Of a stretch of 64,000 nt of DNA, positions 1 to 7,718 are shown in pieces. The notes under the pieces are model-generated. The model searched no databases and was not told the DNA's origin. It saw only the letters and a list, made by a program, of their open reading frames with translations. Both the position numbers and the translations under genes were made by a program. Source of the stretch: Bacteroides timonensis (lineage in GTDB: Bacteria > Bacteroidota > Bacteroidia > Bacteroidales > Bacteroidaceae); contig NZ_CBVI010000001.1 of the NCBI RefSeq assembly GCF_000513195.1, positions 62,001-126,000 of the forward strand, written 5' to 3'. Position 1 is the stretch's first letter. Every line of letters starts with the position of its first letter.

Positions 1-1543
1 ACGTATCATAATAATTAGCCTGCAACACTTTCAACTTTTCAAGCGAGATACCCGTCGGACAATTAATCCGGTAACCTTCACGGGCACCTGCAGTGCCAGG
101 TGAATAGACAGCATAGATGTCCGAAGCATCACAAACGGCGCGATCCGGCAGTGTACCCTGATACACTCCGCTTAGCACCTCCCGACCCAGCAAGTCGGAA
201 ATACTAAAACTACACTCACCACGCTTCTGCTGCTCACCATCACTGGTAAACACCAATTGATTGTTGTGGTCGTATGCCATTTCCACCCAACCACAATCCG
301 GTAACTTCTTGCCAATGCAGCGTTTCCGATAATCATATCGGTATTGGTAAGCATACTTGTCCAGAATGGTTTGCGGTGAACCGCTCAGATTGGCTGCCGC
401 CATAGGAGACAACACAAAGCATAAATTACCAAGTTCGTTATAAACGTAGTAAGTATCCAATGTTTCCTGCGCAGTAAGATTCCTATTCAGTATGACGTGA
501 CCTTCCCTATCCTCAAAACTGAGGACAGTATGCCCGTCTTCATCTTTGGTCTCGACTACAGTCAGTTCAGAAACCGGATATTTTCCTTTTTGCAAGAGCT
601 GGGGAGCAGCAGGTGTGCCCGACACGCCGAGATACAAACAAGCATCTGCCGACGTATTGGTGCGATAGTCGGTCTTTTCGCCGTGTCCCTTACTTTGCCA
701 TGCCTTTCCGGGACCATAATTCTCTATGATGCGGTTCAGCGATGAAGCTTCATACACAGGATAACTGAATGCAGCCTGATCGGAATACAAATCTTGAGCA
801 TTCTTTTCAACGATATTTTCAGGAATGAAGGTACCAGGGGATTGGGGGGCTAAGCACATCACCGGGAGCCATTGCTTGCTACTCCGTCCTAAAGCATCAT
901 ACGCATGAGAAACAGCCACATCCTTTTTGTTGGGCGAAGATTTGTATGCCACTTCCTGCGCCAGTCTGCCCAAATGATCAAAATAACGTATGTGATGTTT
1001 AGCCTTACTCAGGTAATAAAGGGCGTTCGCCTCATCCGTACCCACTGTCGGAGTTATGGTACGTATGTAATTCATATCTTGAGAAGGAGTATAATTTTCC
1101 GGTGTTTCCGGACCATCGTCTTCATCCGCATACAAGGATGTCCCTTCAAACGTCAGAGATATATCTACATCAGCACCACGTACACTCAGTAATACATAAT
1201 AGATTCCGGGATTGAAAGAGGAGGGTAGCATATTCCCTGGATTTTCGATGAAACCACCTTGTTCATCTAATATATTGATCATTATCGGCACACTTGAATA
1301 ATGTTTCAGTTGGACAATCATCGGTCTGTCAATATACATTTTATAATAAAGAAATAGTTTGGTGAACATGCCTATATTATAGCGACCGCTTTTAGTACAG
1401 GAGAAATGGTCTCCCTGAAATCTAACTTCAATAGCCTCTTCCATGCTTTGCCCAGTAGTTGGACCAGTTATCGCGTAAACCTGTGAACTGAAAAGCAGAC
1501 AGGTCAGCAAAACAGTTATATATCTGGTTAATTTAACGTTCAT
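1..1543 (-). CDS. DUF6443/RHS-type secreted protein, 3' end cut by window edge
   Basis: An open frame runs without a stop from an ATG at 1543 to the left edge, about 514 codons. It begins with a Sec-type signal peptide (MNVKLTRYITVLLTCLLFSS). The middle holds the repeat pattern of the DUF6443 domain found at the N terminus of Bacteroidota RHS-repeat proteins, for example RYFDHLGRLAQEV and YDALGRSSKQWLP, followed by further Tyr/Asp-rich strands. RHS/YD proteins form large beta shells. Some carry C-terminal toxins, but that part lies outside the window, so function is open. The start is only 11 nt after the stop of the 1053-aa gene at 1555-4716, so the two are probably co-transcribed and act together at the cell surface. 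Confidence 0.8.
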   Translation of the reverse strand, partial: MNVKLTRYITVLLTCLLFSSQVYAITGPTTGQSMEEAIEVRFQGDHFSCTKSGRYNIGMFTKLFLYYKMYIDRPMIVQLKHYSSVPIMINILDEQGGFIENPGNMLPSSFNPGIYYVLLSVRGADVDISLTFEGTSLYADEDDGPETPENYTPSQDMNYIRTITPTVGTDEANALYYLSKAKHHIRYFDHLGRLAQEVAYKSSPNKKDVAVSHAYDALGRSSKQWLPVMCLAPQSPGTFIPENIVEKNAQDLYSDQAAFSYPVYEASSLNRIIENYGPGKAWQSKGHGEKTDYRTNTSADACLYLGVSGTPAAPQLLQKGKYPVSELTVVETKDEDGHTVLSFEDREGHVILNRNLTAQETLDTYYVYNELGNLCFVLSPMAAANLSGSPQTILDKYAYQYRYDYRKRCIGKKLPDCGWVEMAYDHNNQLVFTSDGEQQKRGECSFSISDLLGREVLSGVYQGTLPDRAVCDASDIYAVYSPGTAGAREGYRINCPTGISLEKLKVLQANYYDT

Positions 1544-1554
1544 AATATTTAGTT

Positions 1555-4500
1555 TTATTCGTTTACAAAATGATAAGCATTTGTCTGAATCACTTCTGTC
1601 CGTCCTTTTTCGCTATGCCGATAGATTTGTGACAATCTCCCACTTGTATAATAGTTATAATAAATATTTCTACCATTTACAGCAGTACAAACTGTTATGT
1701 CCTTTCCATAACCAGCCCAATATGAATAGACTCTGGCTTGGGGCAGTTGCAAACGAACATTGTTGAGTGCAGAAATATCCGTTGCCGAGGCAGACAGGAG
1801 TTCCGGATTTTTCCCTAAAGCCGCACTTACTTCCTGATACGAAGCATTTTCTATGCGTGCCCTCAAGTTCTGTCCATAATGACTCCACAAAAAGACAATA
1901 TGCCGTGAACCATTTTCCACAGCTTCCACCGGGTTTCCGTATTTGTCATAGTGTGTATACTCTATCTTGCCAGCCAACTTCCCATTGCCATCAAACAGAG
2001 ATTCTTTCGACACCACTTTCCATTCTTGCGCACCTATACTTCCAGGCAAGCGATACTCCGTCTTCCGGCAATCAAGCAATTGCCTTTTACCGGAAGCGCC
2101 ACTATAGTGCCACTCAGCGGTTGGCAACATCTGAAATTTATTCTTCGTTGAGTATTCGGCATACTGATAGACTGTTATCAAAGAATCAATCTTATTTTTG
2201 GGTTGAGAAGACTCTATCAGATAACCTGACCCGTCATATTTCATATATTCCCATTGCTCCCTTTGCTGTTCGCCTTGTGCGCCATAATAGTCTGTAGTTC
2301 GCGTAGAAACCGGTAGAAGCATGCGGAAATACTCTTTTCCGATATGCGCAAACAGATTAAACATCTGTCTACCGCTAATATTCGGACTAAACAGACATAA
2401 GTTATAATTATCTTCATTGTGGTAAGCATAGCGATAATCTATTTTCTTCCGCATTACATCGTTTTCGTCATAATATGTTTCCCGGGATATCTTGGCGTAA
2501 TACAAGGAGGCGTCATCCGTGGAGTGAGCAACCAGATGCTTCAGATGTCTTTTGTAATCTTCCGCAAACAGAGTATAGATGTGACTGTCTCCCGTAGTAG
2601 ATAGTATCTGAAAATATTCATTGGTATTATAATAGGAAGATGAAATACCTTGATTGGTCTGAAATTCTGTTTTTTTATAAGAATGCTTCTGTTCCAAACC
2701 TCCTTTGGACGAATCAATATAATGCTCCGTCACTTCCGGGTAACGTATATGGACGCCAGGATAAGATATGTCTGTGAAACCTTCGCTATTGAAAGCCGCA
2801 CCTTTTATAGTAATTCGGGCACTGTTATTATCTGCTTCTACCAGCAAATGCCTATAGAATGGCATATACATCACTTTTCCTTCTTTAGAAGGACTACCAT
2901 AAGTGTACACAGTTTCCTTTTGCACTTTTCCTGTGGCATCCATATAGCGGATGGAACGGACACGCGCACCTCCTGCCAGTCCGGATAGTGACGGAGAAAG
3001 ACTGTAGTCGGTGGGATAAAAAGTAGCGCTCCCAGCTTGCACGATAGTGGAGTACTTATGAGGTTCGTAATTGAATTCCACACGCCCGCCTGTAGGATAC
3101 GTCATCTGTCTGAGAAGACTTACATCATATCTATTTCCCGTTGCATTGCGATGATCGGTCGTTATTTTATAATCCAGAGAATATTGCGAAAAGGGATAGG
3201 ACATACCGGGGATAAGAGCTACATTGGCATTCTCTCCACGCCAGAATCCCCAATGGTCGATATTGCTGGTCAAAGGGTTGGGAGTTTCAGACAATAAGGG
3301 AGTATTGTATTCCATGCGGAAAGTTCCTTCTTTATTGGTCTTGACACTCTTCAAGAACATCCGGTTACCCACGGCATAATCGTACGTCAGTTGTGCCAAC
3401 TGCGTGCTTCCATTATACTCCATTCTTATTCCATCAAGCTTAGCCCCGCAACTGGTGAAGAACTGTTTGGCAGTGTTAGTGACCGGCAAAGGCTGTTTGC
3501 CGCGTGTAGAATAGGTAAAGCTGATGGTACAGCCATCTGTCTCTATATGGTCTATCAAGGCAACCTTATTGAGTGAATAGCTCCGATACACATTATTCTG
3601 AGCATAAATTGGACTACTAATCCCGGTACTTGCATTCATTGCCCCCACTCCATAAGGTGTAGATATCGTAGTCTTTCCGCAAAGTTGGTACTGCATCAAC
3701 AAGTCAGTCCGATTCTCATAGTTTCCCTGCTGATTCAACGCTATTAGGTTTGAATGAGGAGTAGTGTGGTACTTCCTGTCAATATCACGATAATAAATAT
3801 CCAGCGCCCTTCCATTAGGGGCTGTTATCCTCGTCAGATGGAAAGCCGTTATTTCGTGATGTCCCTTACTGGGATTAGGCGTGAAATTATAATCGCTTTG
3901 CCACGAAAGAGCGCTATATTCCAATGATGCGTATCCGCCACCACCAAACGTATATGTATATCCGTCATCCGTTTTTATACGAATACAGGTTTCTTGCGGA
4001 GCAGTGTTACTAAACAACTTCATCTCTGTCAGGTCTACTTGATATTTGCCACCGTTATACCCAACCACACTAACACTTCCGTCATAATTAATCATGAATT
4101 TACCGGAATGCTTCCCAAAAGAAAAATAGAAAATATCCGGTGAAGCTTCCACCGGCTTATTATTGTCTGTAGAAGGAAGTGTCAACATAGAAGAAGCAAG
4201 GCTCTTCAAATGAGCATATTTATATGGATTTTGTGCCACTTCTTGTTTCATGGCGCTTGTGTTATACGTATTCTTTCCCAACATTTTCAGAAAACCCGTG
4301 TAAGCGTATAGTTGGTCAGGATTTTCCATATAAGCTTCCAAGTCATCCGGCATCCCGTTGACTTGCCGGTATACTATTCCACCGGCATTCAGCATCCAGT
4401 CTCTTCCCACATAGTTATCTGCATTGCGCGGACGAAAACCCGAGGAATTGTAGGTAATAGAAATAGGAAAGTCAAAATCCTGATCCTGAAAATGGACGAG

Positions 4501-4716
4501 ATTGATAGACGGAGCTATACATCCGGTATTCAGATCAATAGCAGCATGATTGTCATATCTCATCAGTTCCATCACTTGAGGAGAATAAACCGCTGGTTCA
4601 TGGACTGACAGCTTCAGCGGAGAACTGATATCACCGGTCGAGGAGCCCATTACAGGTAAAGTCAAAACTGCCAATATTGAAGCAGTAAACAGATATTTAT
4701 TTATATATTTCTTCAT
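1555..4716 (-). CDS. Large secreted YD/RHS-associated protein
   Basis: This 1053-aa protein has a clear signal peptide (MKKYINKYLFTASILAVLTL). It is rich in Tyr, Asn and Gly with short beta-strand repeats such as FNYEPHKY and YTYGSPSKEGK. These resemble the shell-forming YD-repeat proteins that precede DUF6443 proteins in Bacteroides. There is no lipobox Cys after the signal and no enzymatic motif I recognise. The start at 4716 is supported by the signal peptide directly after it. It is the first gene of a two-gene unit with the RHS-type gene that starts at 1543. Its role may be export or assembly of a surface or polymorphic-toxin-like particle; this is inference from family resemblance only. 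Upstream, at 4790-4835, a hairpin separates it from the smalltalk/amidase genes. Confidence 0.7.
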   Translation of the reverse strand: MKKYINKYLFTASILAVLTLPVMGSSTGDISSPLKLSVHEPAVYSPQVMELMRYDNHAAIDLNTGCIAPSINLVHFQDQDFDFPISITYNSSGFRPRNADNYVGRDWMLNAGGIVYRQVNGMPDDLEAYMENPDQLYAYTGFLKMLGKNTYNTSAMKQEVAQNPYKYAHLKSLASSMLTLPSTDNNKPVEASPDIFYFSFGKHSGKFMINYDGSVSVVGYNGGKYQVDLTEMKLFSNTAPQETCIRIKTDDGYTYTFGGGGYASLEYSALSWQSDYNFTPNPSKGHHEITAFHLTRITAPNGRALDIYYRDIDRKYHTTPHSNLIALNQQGNYENRTDLLMQYQLCGKTTISTPYGVGAMNASTGISSPIYAQNNVYRSYSLNKVALIDHIETDGCTISFTYSTRGKQPLPVTNTAKQFFTSCGAKLDGIRMEYNGSTQLAQLTYDYAVGNRMFLKSVKTNKEGTFRMEYNTPLLSETPNPLTSNIDHWGFWRGENANVALIPGMSYPFSQYSLDYKITTDHRNATGNRYDVSLLRQMTYPTGGRVEFNYEPHKYSTIVQAGSATFYPTDYSLSPSLSGLAGGARVRSIRYMDATGKVQKETVYTYGSPSKEGKVMYMPFYRHLLVEADNNSARITIKGAAFNSEGFTDISYPGVHIRYPEVTEHYIDSSKGGLEQKHSYKKTEFQTNQGISSSYYNTNEYFQILSTTGDSHIYTLFAEDYKRHLKHLVAHSTDDASLYYAKISRETYYDENDVMRKKIDYRYAYHNEDNYNLCLFSPNISGRQMFNLFAHIGKEYFRMLLPVSTRTTDYYGAQGEQQREQWEYMKYDGSGYLIESSQPKNKIDSLITVYQYAEYSTKNKFQMLPTAEWHYSGASGKRQLLDCRKTEYRLPGSIGAQEWKVVSKESLFDGNGKLAGKIEYTHYDKYGNPVEAVENGSRHIVFLWSHYGQNLRARIENASYQEVSAALGKNPELLSASATDISALNNVRLQLPQARVYSYWAGYGKDITVCTAVNGRNIYYNYYTSGRLSQIYRHSEKGRTEVIQTNAYHFVNE

Positions 4717-4789
4717 TTTTCACTTATTGTTTTTTTAGATTGATTGATAAATCTGATAAATACAAGGGGAGACTATATAAAAGAAAAGC

Positions 4790-4835
4790 GGGGACGGTCA
4801 CACACTTCCTATTCACATGAATTAACCGTCCCCGC
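4790..4835 (-). terminator. Hairpin after smalltalk gene
   Basis: A perfect 11-bp inverted repeat (gcggggacggt / accgtccccgc) with a loop of about 24 nt lies just past the stop of the smalltalk gene on the minus strand and upstream of the RHS gene pair. It is GC rich and followed on the minus strand by a short mixed T-containing tail, so it is a probable terminator of the HU-amidase-smalltalk unit. Confidence 0.55.
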
Positions 4836-4857
4836 AAAACTCTTATCCGGGAAACTT

Positions 4858-4959
4858 CTACGGTGTCATCGCATTAACGCCCAGCACCCCCGCTATCGTC
4901 GTTATCACCGCGACAGCCACTTTCAGAATCATACTCCAAGCGGATCTCTTGATTGCCAT
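4858..4959 (-). CDS. Smalltalk-family micropeptide (33 aa)
   Basis: A 33-codon frame reads MAIKRSAWSMILKVAVAV followed by a hydrophobic stretch (ITTIAGVLGVNAMTP) and TAG. A good Shine-Dalgarno (ggaggtg) lies about 7 nt before the ATG at 4959, which is unusual for this genus and supports translation. The sequence and the place right after an N-acetylmuramoyl-L-alanine amidase match the Bacteroidota smalltalk protein family, a set of about 33-residue single-span membrane peptides of unknown function. The basic N terminus followed by about 20 hydrophobic residues predicts an N-in membrane segment. Its constant pairing with the amidase suggests a holin-like or membrane-targeting partner, which is only inference. 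Confidence 0.85.
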   Translation of the reverse strand: MAIKRSAWSMILKVAVAVITTIAGVLGVNAMTP

Positions 4960-5015
4960 TATTCCAACACCTCCTTTCCATCGGCCATTATCTTGCATCT
5001 CATGTCTCATTACTT

Positions 5016-5459
5016 TCAAAGCTCCTTCCTCACCTCAAAGCACGGACATTCCTTCACCCACTCTTCCGGCTCTATCAGCCCGTCCCCGTTCAGATCCGGA
5101 CTGAGGTCGCGATGCCCGCAGATGCAAATATTATTTTTAAACCGCTTTAGCAATTGCGCCACCAGCAAGTGCATGGCACTACGCTGTTCCGGTGTACGGG
5201 TATCTTTCGCACGTCCCTTGGCATCTAGGCCGCCTTCATAGCAGATACCTATCGAATGAGCATTGTGTCCCTTGGCATGCGCCCCGACAAGTTCCAAAGC
5301 ACGGGTATTGATTACCGTGCCATCCTTACGGATGTAGTAGTGATAGCCGATACCGCGGAAGCCACGGCAACGGTGATTCTCTTCCAGTTCGGCCACAGTC
5401 AGCGAACGGTCTTCGCGTGTGGCGGAACAGTGAATAATGATGTGATCAATTGTTCTCAT
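5016..5459 (-). CDS. N-acetylmuramoyl-L-alanine amidase, T7-lysozyme-like
   Basis: A 147-aa amidase_2 domain protein. Conserved features are HCSAT near residue 11, GYHYYIRKDG, AHAKGHN, and a C-terminal GHRDL plus KECPCF, which supply the zinc ligands of the T7 lysozyme/PGRP fold that cuts the bond between muramic acid and L-alanine. There is no signal peptide, so periplasmic access would need another route. Between the last His and the Cys ligand lies DLNGDGLIEPEE, which fits the EF-hand loop pattern (acidic or Asn at 1, 3, 5, 9, 12, Gly at 6, Ile at 8), so calcium binding is likely. It sits between the HU-like gene and the smalltalk peptide in the same direction, as in many Bacteroides genomes. 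Confidence 0.88.
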   Translation of the reverse strand: MRTIDHIIIHCSATREDRSLTVAELEENHRCRGFRGIGYHYYIRKDGTVINTRALELVGAHAKGHNAHSIGICYEGGLDAKGRAKDTRTPEQRSAMHLLVAQLLKRFKNNICICGHRDLSPDLNGDGLIEPEEWVKECPCFEVRKEL

Positions 5460-5510
5460 ATAACTTAGTGATGAGTGTTTAGTGATGAGTGATTTTTCAG
5501 AAACCAGAAA

Positions 5511-6023
5511 CTATCCCAGCGGATTTTCATCCAGTCCTCCGCCGCCGGAACCACCTTGGTTACCACCGCCTTCCTCTTCATCCGAGCCTTGCATATTCAG
5601 CCTCTTGAGCTGTGTTTCAAGGTCGACAAAGTCGATGCGGTCTTCCGCACGGGTGGTAGCGGCATCCAGATTAGGACGGATGGCACTCGAAGCGCGGAAA
5701 TTGATGCGGACAGCCTTAATCTTCTCCGGCAGACACTCTTTCTTGAGCGCGGAGCCCACCGTAGAAGCCGAAAGGCTGAAGACTCCGAAGCCGTCGATAT
5801 TGACGGAACGGCCGTTGTAGAGTTCGCCACGCAGAGCCTTCACGAAGTTGGTGAGTACACTCTGAATATCACCCAGGGTGAGCGAACTGCTTTCTTTCAT
5901 CTGAACGGCAATGCTGTTCAGGGTGGCAGATTTGCCCCAGACCAAAAGTTGAGGGTAGTACTTGCCCGAACCGTCCTTCAGGAACGGATTTTTACGAAAC
6001 TGTTTTTTGTACGTTACTGACAT
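5511..6023 (-). CDS. HU-family DNA-binding protein (HU-HIG type) with acidic/Gly tail
   Basis: A 170-aa protein counting from the ATG at 6023. An in-frame start at 6065 exists, but the conserved family N terminus is MSVTYKKQFRKNPF. Residues about 5-125 match the Bacteroidota HU-like domain (for example LTLGDIQSVLTNFVKALRG and VNIDGFGVFSLS), which has the IHF/HU fold. The C terminus is a low-complexity tail (DEEEGGGNQGGSGGGG), probably disordered. It should bind DNA without strong sequence preference. It is co-directional with amidase and smalltalk, and a minus-strand -7 box lies 135-142 nt upstream of the start, so it leads that three-gene unit. Confidence 0.85.
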   Translation of the reverse strand: MSVTYKKQFRKNPFLKDGSGKYYPQLLVWGKSATLNSIAVQMKESSSLTLGDIQSVLTNFVKALRGELYNGRSVNIDGFGVFSLSASTVGSALKKECLPEKIKAVRINFRASSAIRPNLDAATTRAEDRIDFVDLETQLKRLNMQGSDEEEGGGNQGGSGGGGLDENPLG

Positions 6024-6328
6024 ATTTATTATTTTTTCTGAAGATTGATAAAACCGGTCACACAACCGGAATCTATCTCTGTATCGAGCGAAGAAGTGGC
6101 AGAGTCGACGTCATACCCCAGAAACAGCTTCGCAGGGTCCCCGCTTTGAGGACATGACAAAGGTACGGGAAGGCGGTGGCAGGAAGGGACGTACAGGGTC
6201 ATACCGGTACATACCGGGCTGTACTTTGCCGGACTTTGATCCAGTGCCGGCAGAAATTACCTGTTCTATCTTTTTCAAATCCACTTTTTTTTCGTTCCTT
6301 TGCATAAAACAATAAATGCCAAACGCTT
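6024..6328. other. Divergent intergenic region between HU-like gene and Rpn gene
   Basis: The 305-bp gap holds the minus-strand -7 candidate at 6158-6165 and, on the plus strand, a near -7 box (ttcctttg at about 6294-6301, one mismatch) before the Rpn gene. Small open frames here show no family features or good ribosome binding sites. I see no other structure. Confidence 0.5.
6158..6165 (-). promoter_or_regulatory. -7 box for HU-amidase-smalltalk operon
   Basis: The minus strand reads TACCTTTG, a full match to the Bacteroides -7 consensus TAnnTTTG. A clear -33 element is not visible at the right distance, so the call is moderate. It would give a leader of about 130 nt before the ATG at 6023. 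Confidence 0.45.
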
Positions 6329-7214
6329 ATGTGCAGTGAAGGATTACGCGAGAGGTATGTGAACCCCTATACCGATTTTGCATTCAAGTTGTTGTTCGGA
6401 ACCGACCTGAACAAGGAGATTCTTATCGGATTTCTCAATGCCCTGTTCAACGGCGAACAGGTCATAGAAGATGTCACCTACCTGAACACCGAACACTTGG
6501 GCAGCAGGGAAGCCGAACGTCGTGCCGTCTTCGACGTCTATTGCCAGAACGAGAAGGGAGAGAAAATCCTGATTGAGATGCAGAAAGGGGAACAGCAGTT
6601 CTTCAAGGACAGAAGCATCTATTACTCCACTTTCCCCATCAGGGATCAAGCCATCAAGGGAGAAATATGGGACTATGAACTCAAAGCGGTATACATAATA
6701 GGCATACTGAACTTTACCCTTGATGACGTGAAGTCGCCCCAATTCTACCATGAAGTGAAGCTGATGGAGACAAGCACCCACGAAGTGTTTTATGACAAAC
6801 TGATCTTTGTCTATCTGGAGATGCCCAAATTCCACAAGACCGAACAGGAGCTGGAAACCTTGTTCGACAAATGGATGTTCGTCCTCAAAAACCTATCCCG
6901 CCTCATGGAACGTCCCGTAGCCTTGCAGGAGCGTGTGTTCAACCGCCTCTTCGAAGCCGCGGAAATAGCGCAATTCTCCCCTTTATGCATACGAGGAGAG
7001 TTTGAAAGTGTACAGAGACTGGAATAGTGTAATTAAAACAGCTATCCAAAAGGGAGAAGCAAGGGGAGAAGCAAAAGGGAGAGCGGAAGGCAGAGCGGAA
7101 GGCGAATTGATAAAGGCCAGAGACATCGCCCGGAATTTAAAGAATGCCGGACTTCCCACTACCGAAATTGCTACGGTCACCGGACTTCCCATCGATGAAA
7201 TAAATTCCCTTTAA
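6329..7214 (+). pseudogene. Rpn-family PD-(D/E)XK nuclease/putative transposase, frameshifted
   Basis: The first frame (6329-7027) encodes the Rpn/PDDEXK_2 domain: RYVNPYTDFAFKLLFG at the N terminus, the catalytic region AVFDVYCQNEKGEKILIEMQ (the D..ExQ nuclease motif) and a helical C terminus up to AEIAQFSP. There it meets a stop. The family's next block, YEESLKVYRDWNSVIKTA, continues in another frame from about 6990 and ends at 7214 with the usual charged repeats (EARGEAKGRAEGRAEGE). The break lies at about 6975-6992 and fits a small deletion. Rpn proteins are recombination-promoting nucleases, usually PD-(D/E)XK with basal DNase activity. The nuclease half is intact, so a truncated protein may still be made. 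Confidence 0.82.
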
Positions 7215-7235
7215 ACTCAAGCAATGTTATCATGC

Positions 7236-7296
7236 AAAACAAGCAATGCCGTGGTGCGGAACATAGCTTGTTCCGCACCATAACATTGCTTGTTTT
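7236..7296. terminator. Long two-tier hairpin between Rpn and DUF4248 genes
   Basis: Outer arms of 13 bp (7236-7248 aaaacaagcaatg; 7284-7296) enclose inner arms of 11 bp (7253-7263 ggtgcggaaca; 7269-7279) with a 5-nt loop. It lies between convergent genes and has A and T tracts at both ends, so it should terminate transcription from both sides. Confidence 0.8.
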
Positions 7297-7328
7297 CATT
7301 TCCGGCCGGCCAAGAGGCCTCATCCCGG

Positions 7329-7607
7329 TCAGGGTGCATCCAGATACTTCACTAGCACCGCCACCTGACGCTTGCTGAATATCTGATCGTTCTTCCCCTC
7401 AGGACCTTCGTAAAGTTCATGGTGAAGGTCGGGATTGAAGTTGATCCAACGGCGGAGCTTACGCAGGGCCGCCTCGGACGAAAGACAGGGAAAGTAGAGT
7501 TGCGCCAGATCGGACTTCAGATATGCTTTGACTTCAAAACGGAAAGCTGCGGATTCAAAGCCTTCAAGAAAGGCTGCTTCGGAATTTGTGTACTTTTTCA
7601 TAATCAT
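7329..7607 (-). CDS. DUF4248 domain protein
   Basis: A 92-aa protein; translation may begin at 7607 or two codons later at MKKYTNSEAAF. It matches the DUF4248 family, with the pattern LAQLYFP, a Leu/Arg helix (ALRKLRRWINFNP) and FSKRQVAVLVKYLDAP. The family resembles a winged helix-turn-helix fold and is a constant neighbour of BT4734-like primase/DUF3987 genes in Bacteroides, as here, where the large gene ends 112 nt upstream. It is probably a DNA-binding accessory of that protein. No signal peptide or membrane segment is present. The function is not established. Confidence 0.8.
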   Translation of the reverse strand: MIMKKYTNSEAAFLEGFESAAFRFEVKAYLKSDLAQLYFPCLSSEAALRKLRRWINFNPDLHHELYEGPEGKNDQIFSKRQVAVLVKYLDAP

Positions 7608-7718
7608 ATTATTTTTCTATTTTCTGTTATTCATGTTTTATTCAAGAAAAATCGGAACACCGGAAAGGCTTCGAAAACACTTCCGAAAGCCCTACCGGAG
7701 GCCAATTCAGGTTCAGGG

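Noticed and set aside
6111..6305. Minus-strand open frame of 64 codons before the Rpn gene
   Set aside because: It crosses the HU promoter region and lacks family features or a ribosome binding site.
7002..7214. Independent small gene with EARGEAKGRAEG repeats
   Set aside because: It is the displaced C-terminal part of the Rpn-family gene.
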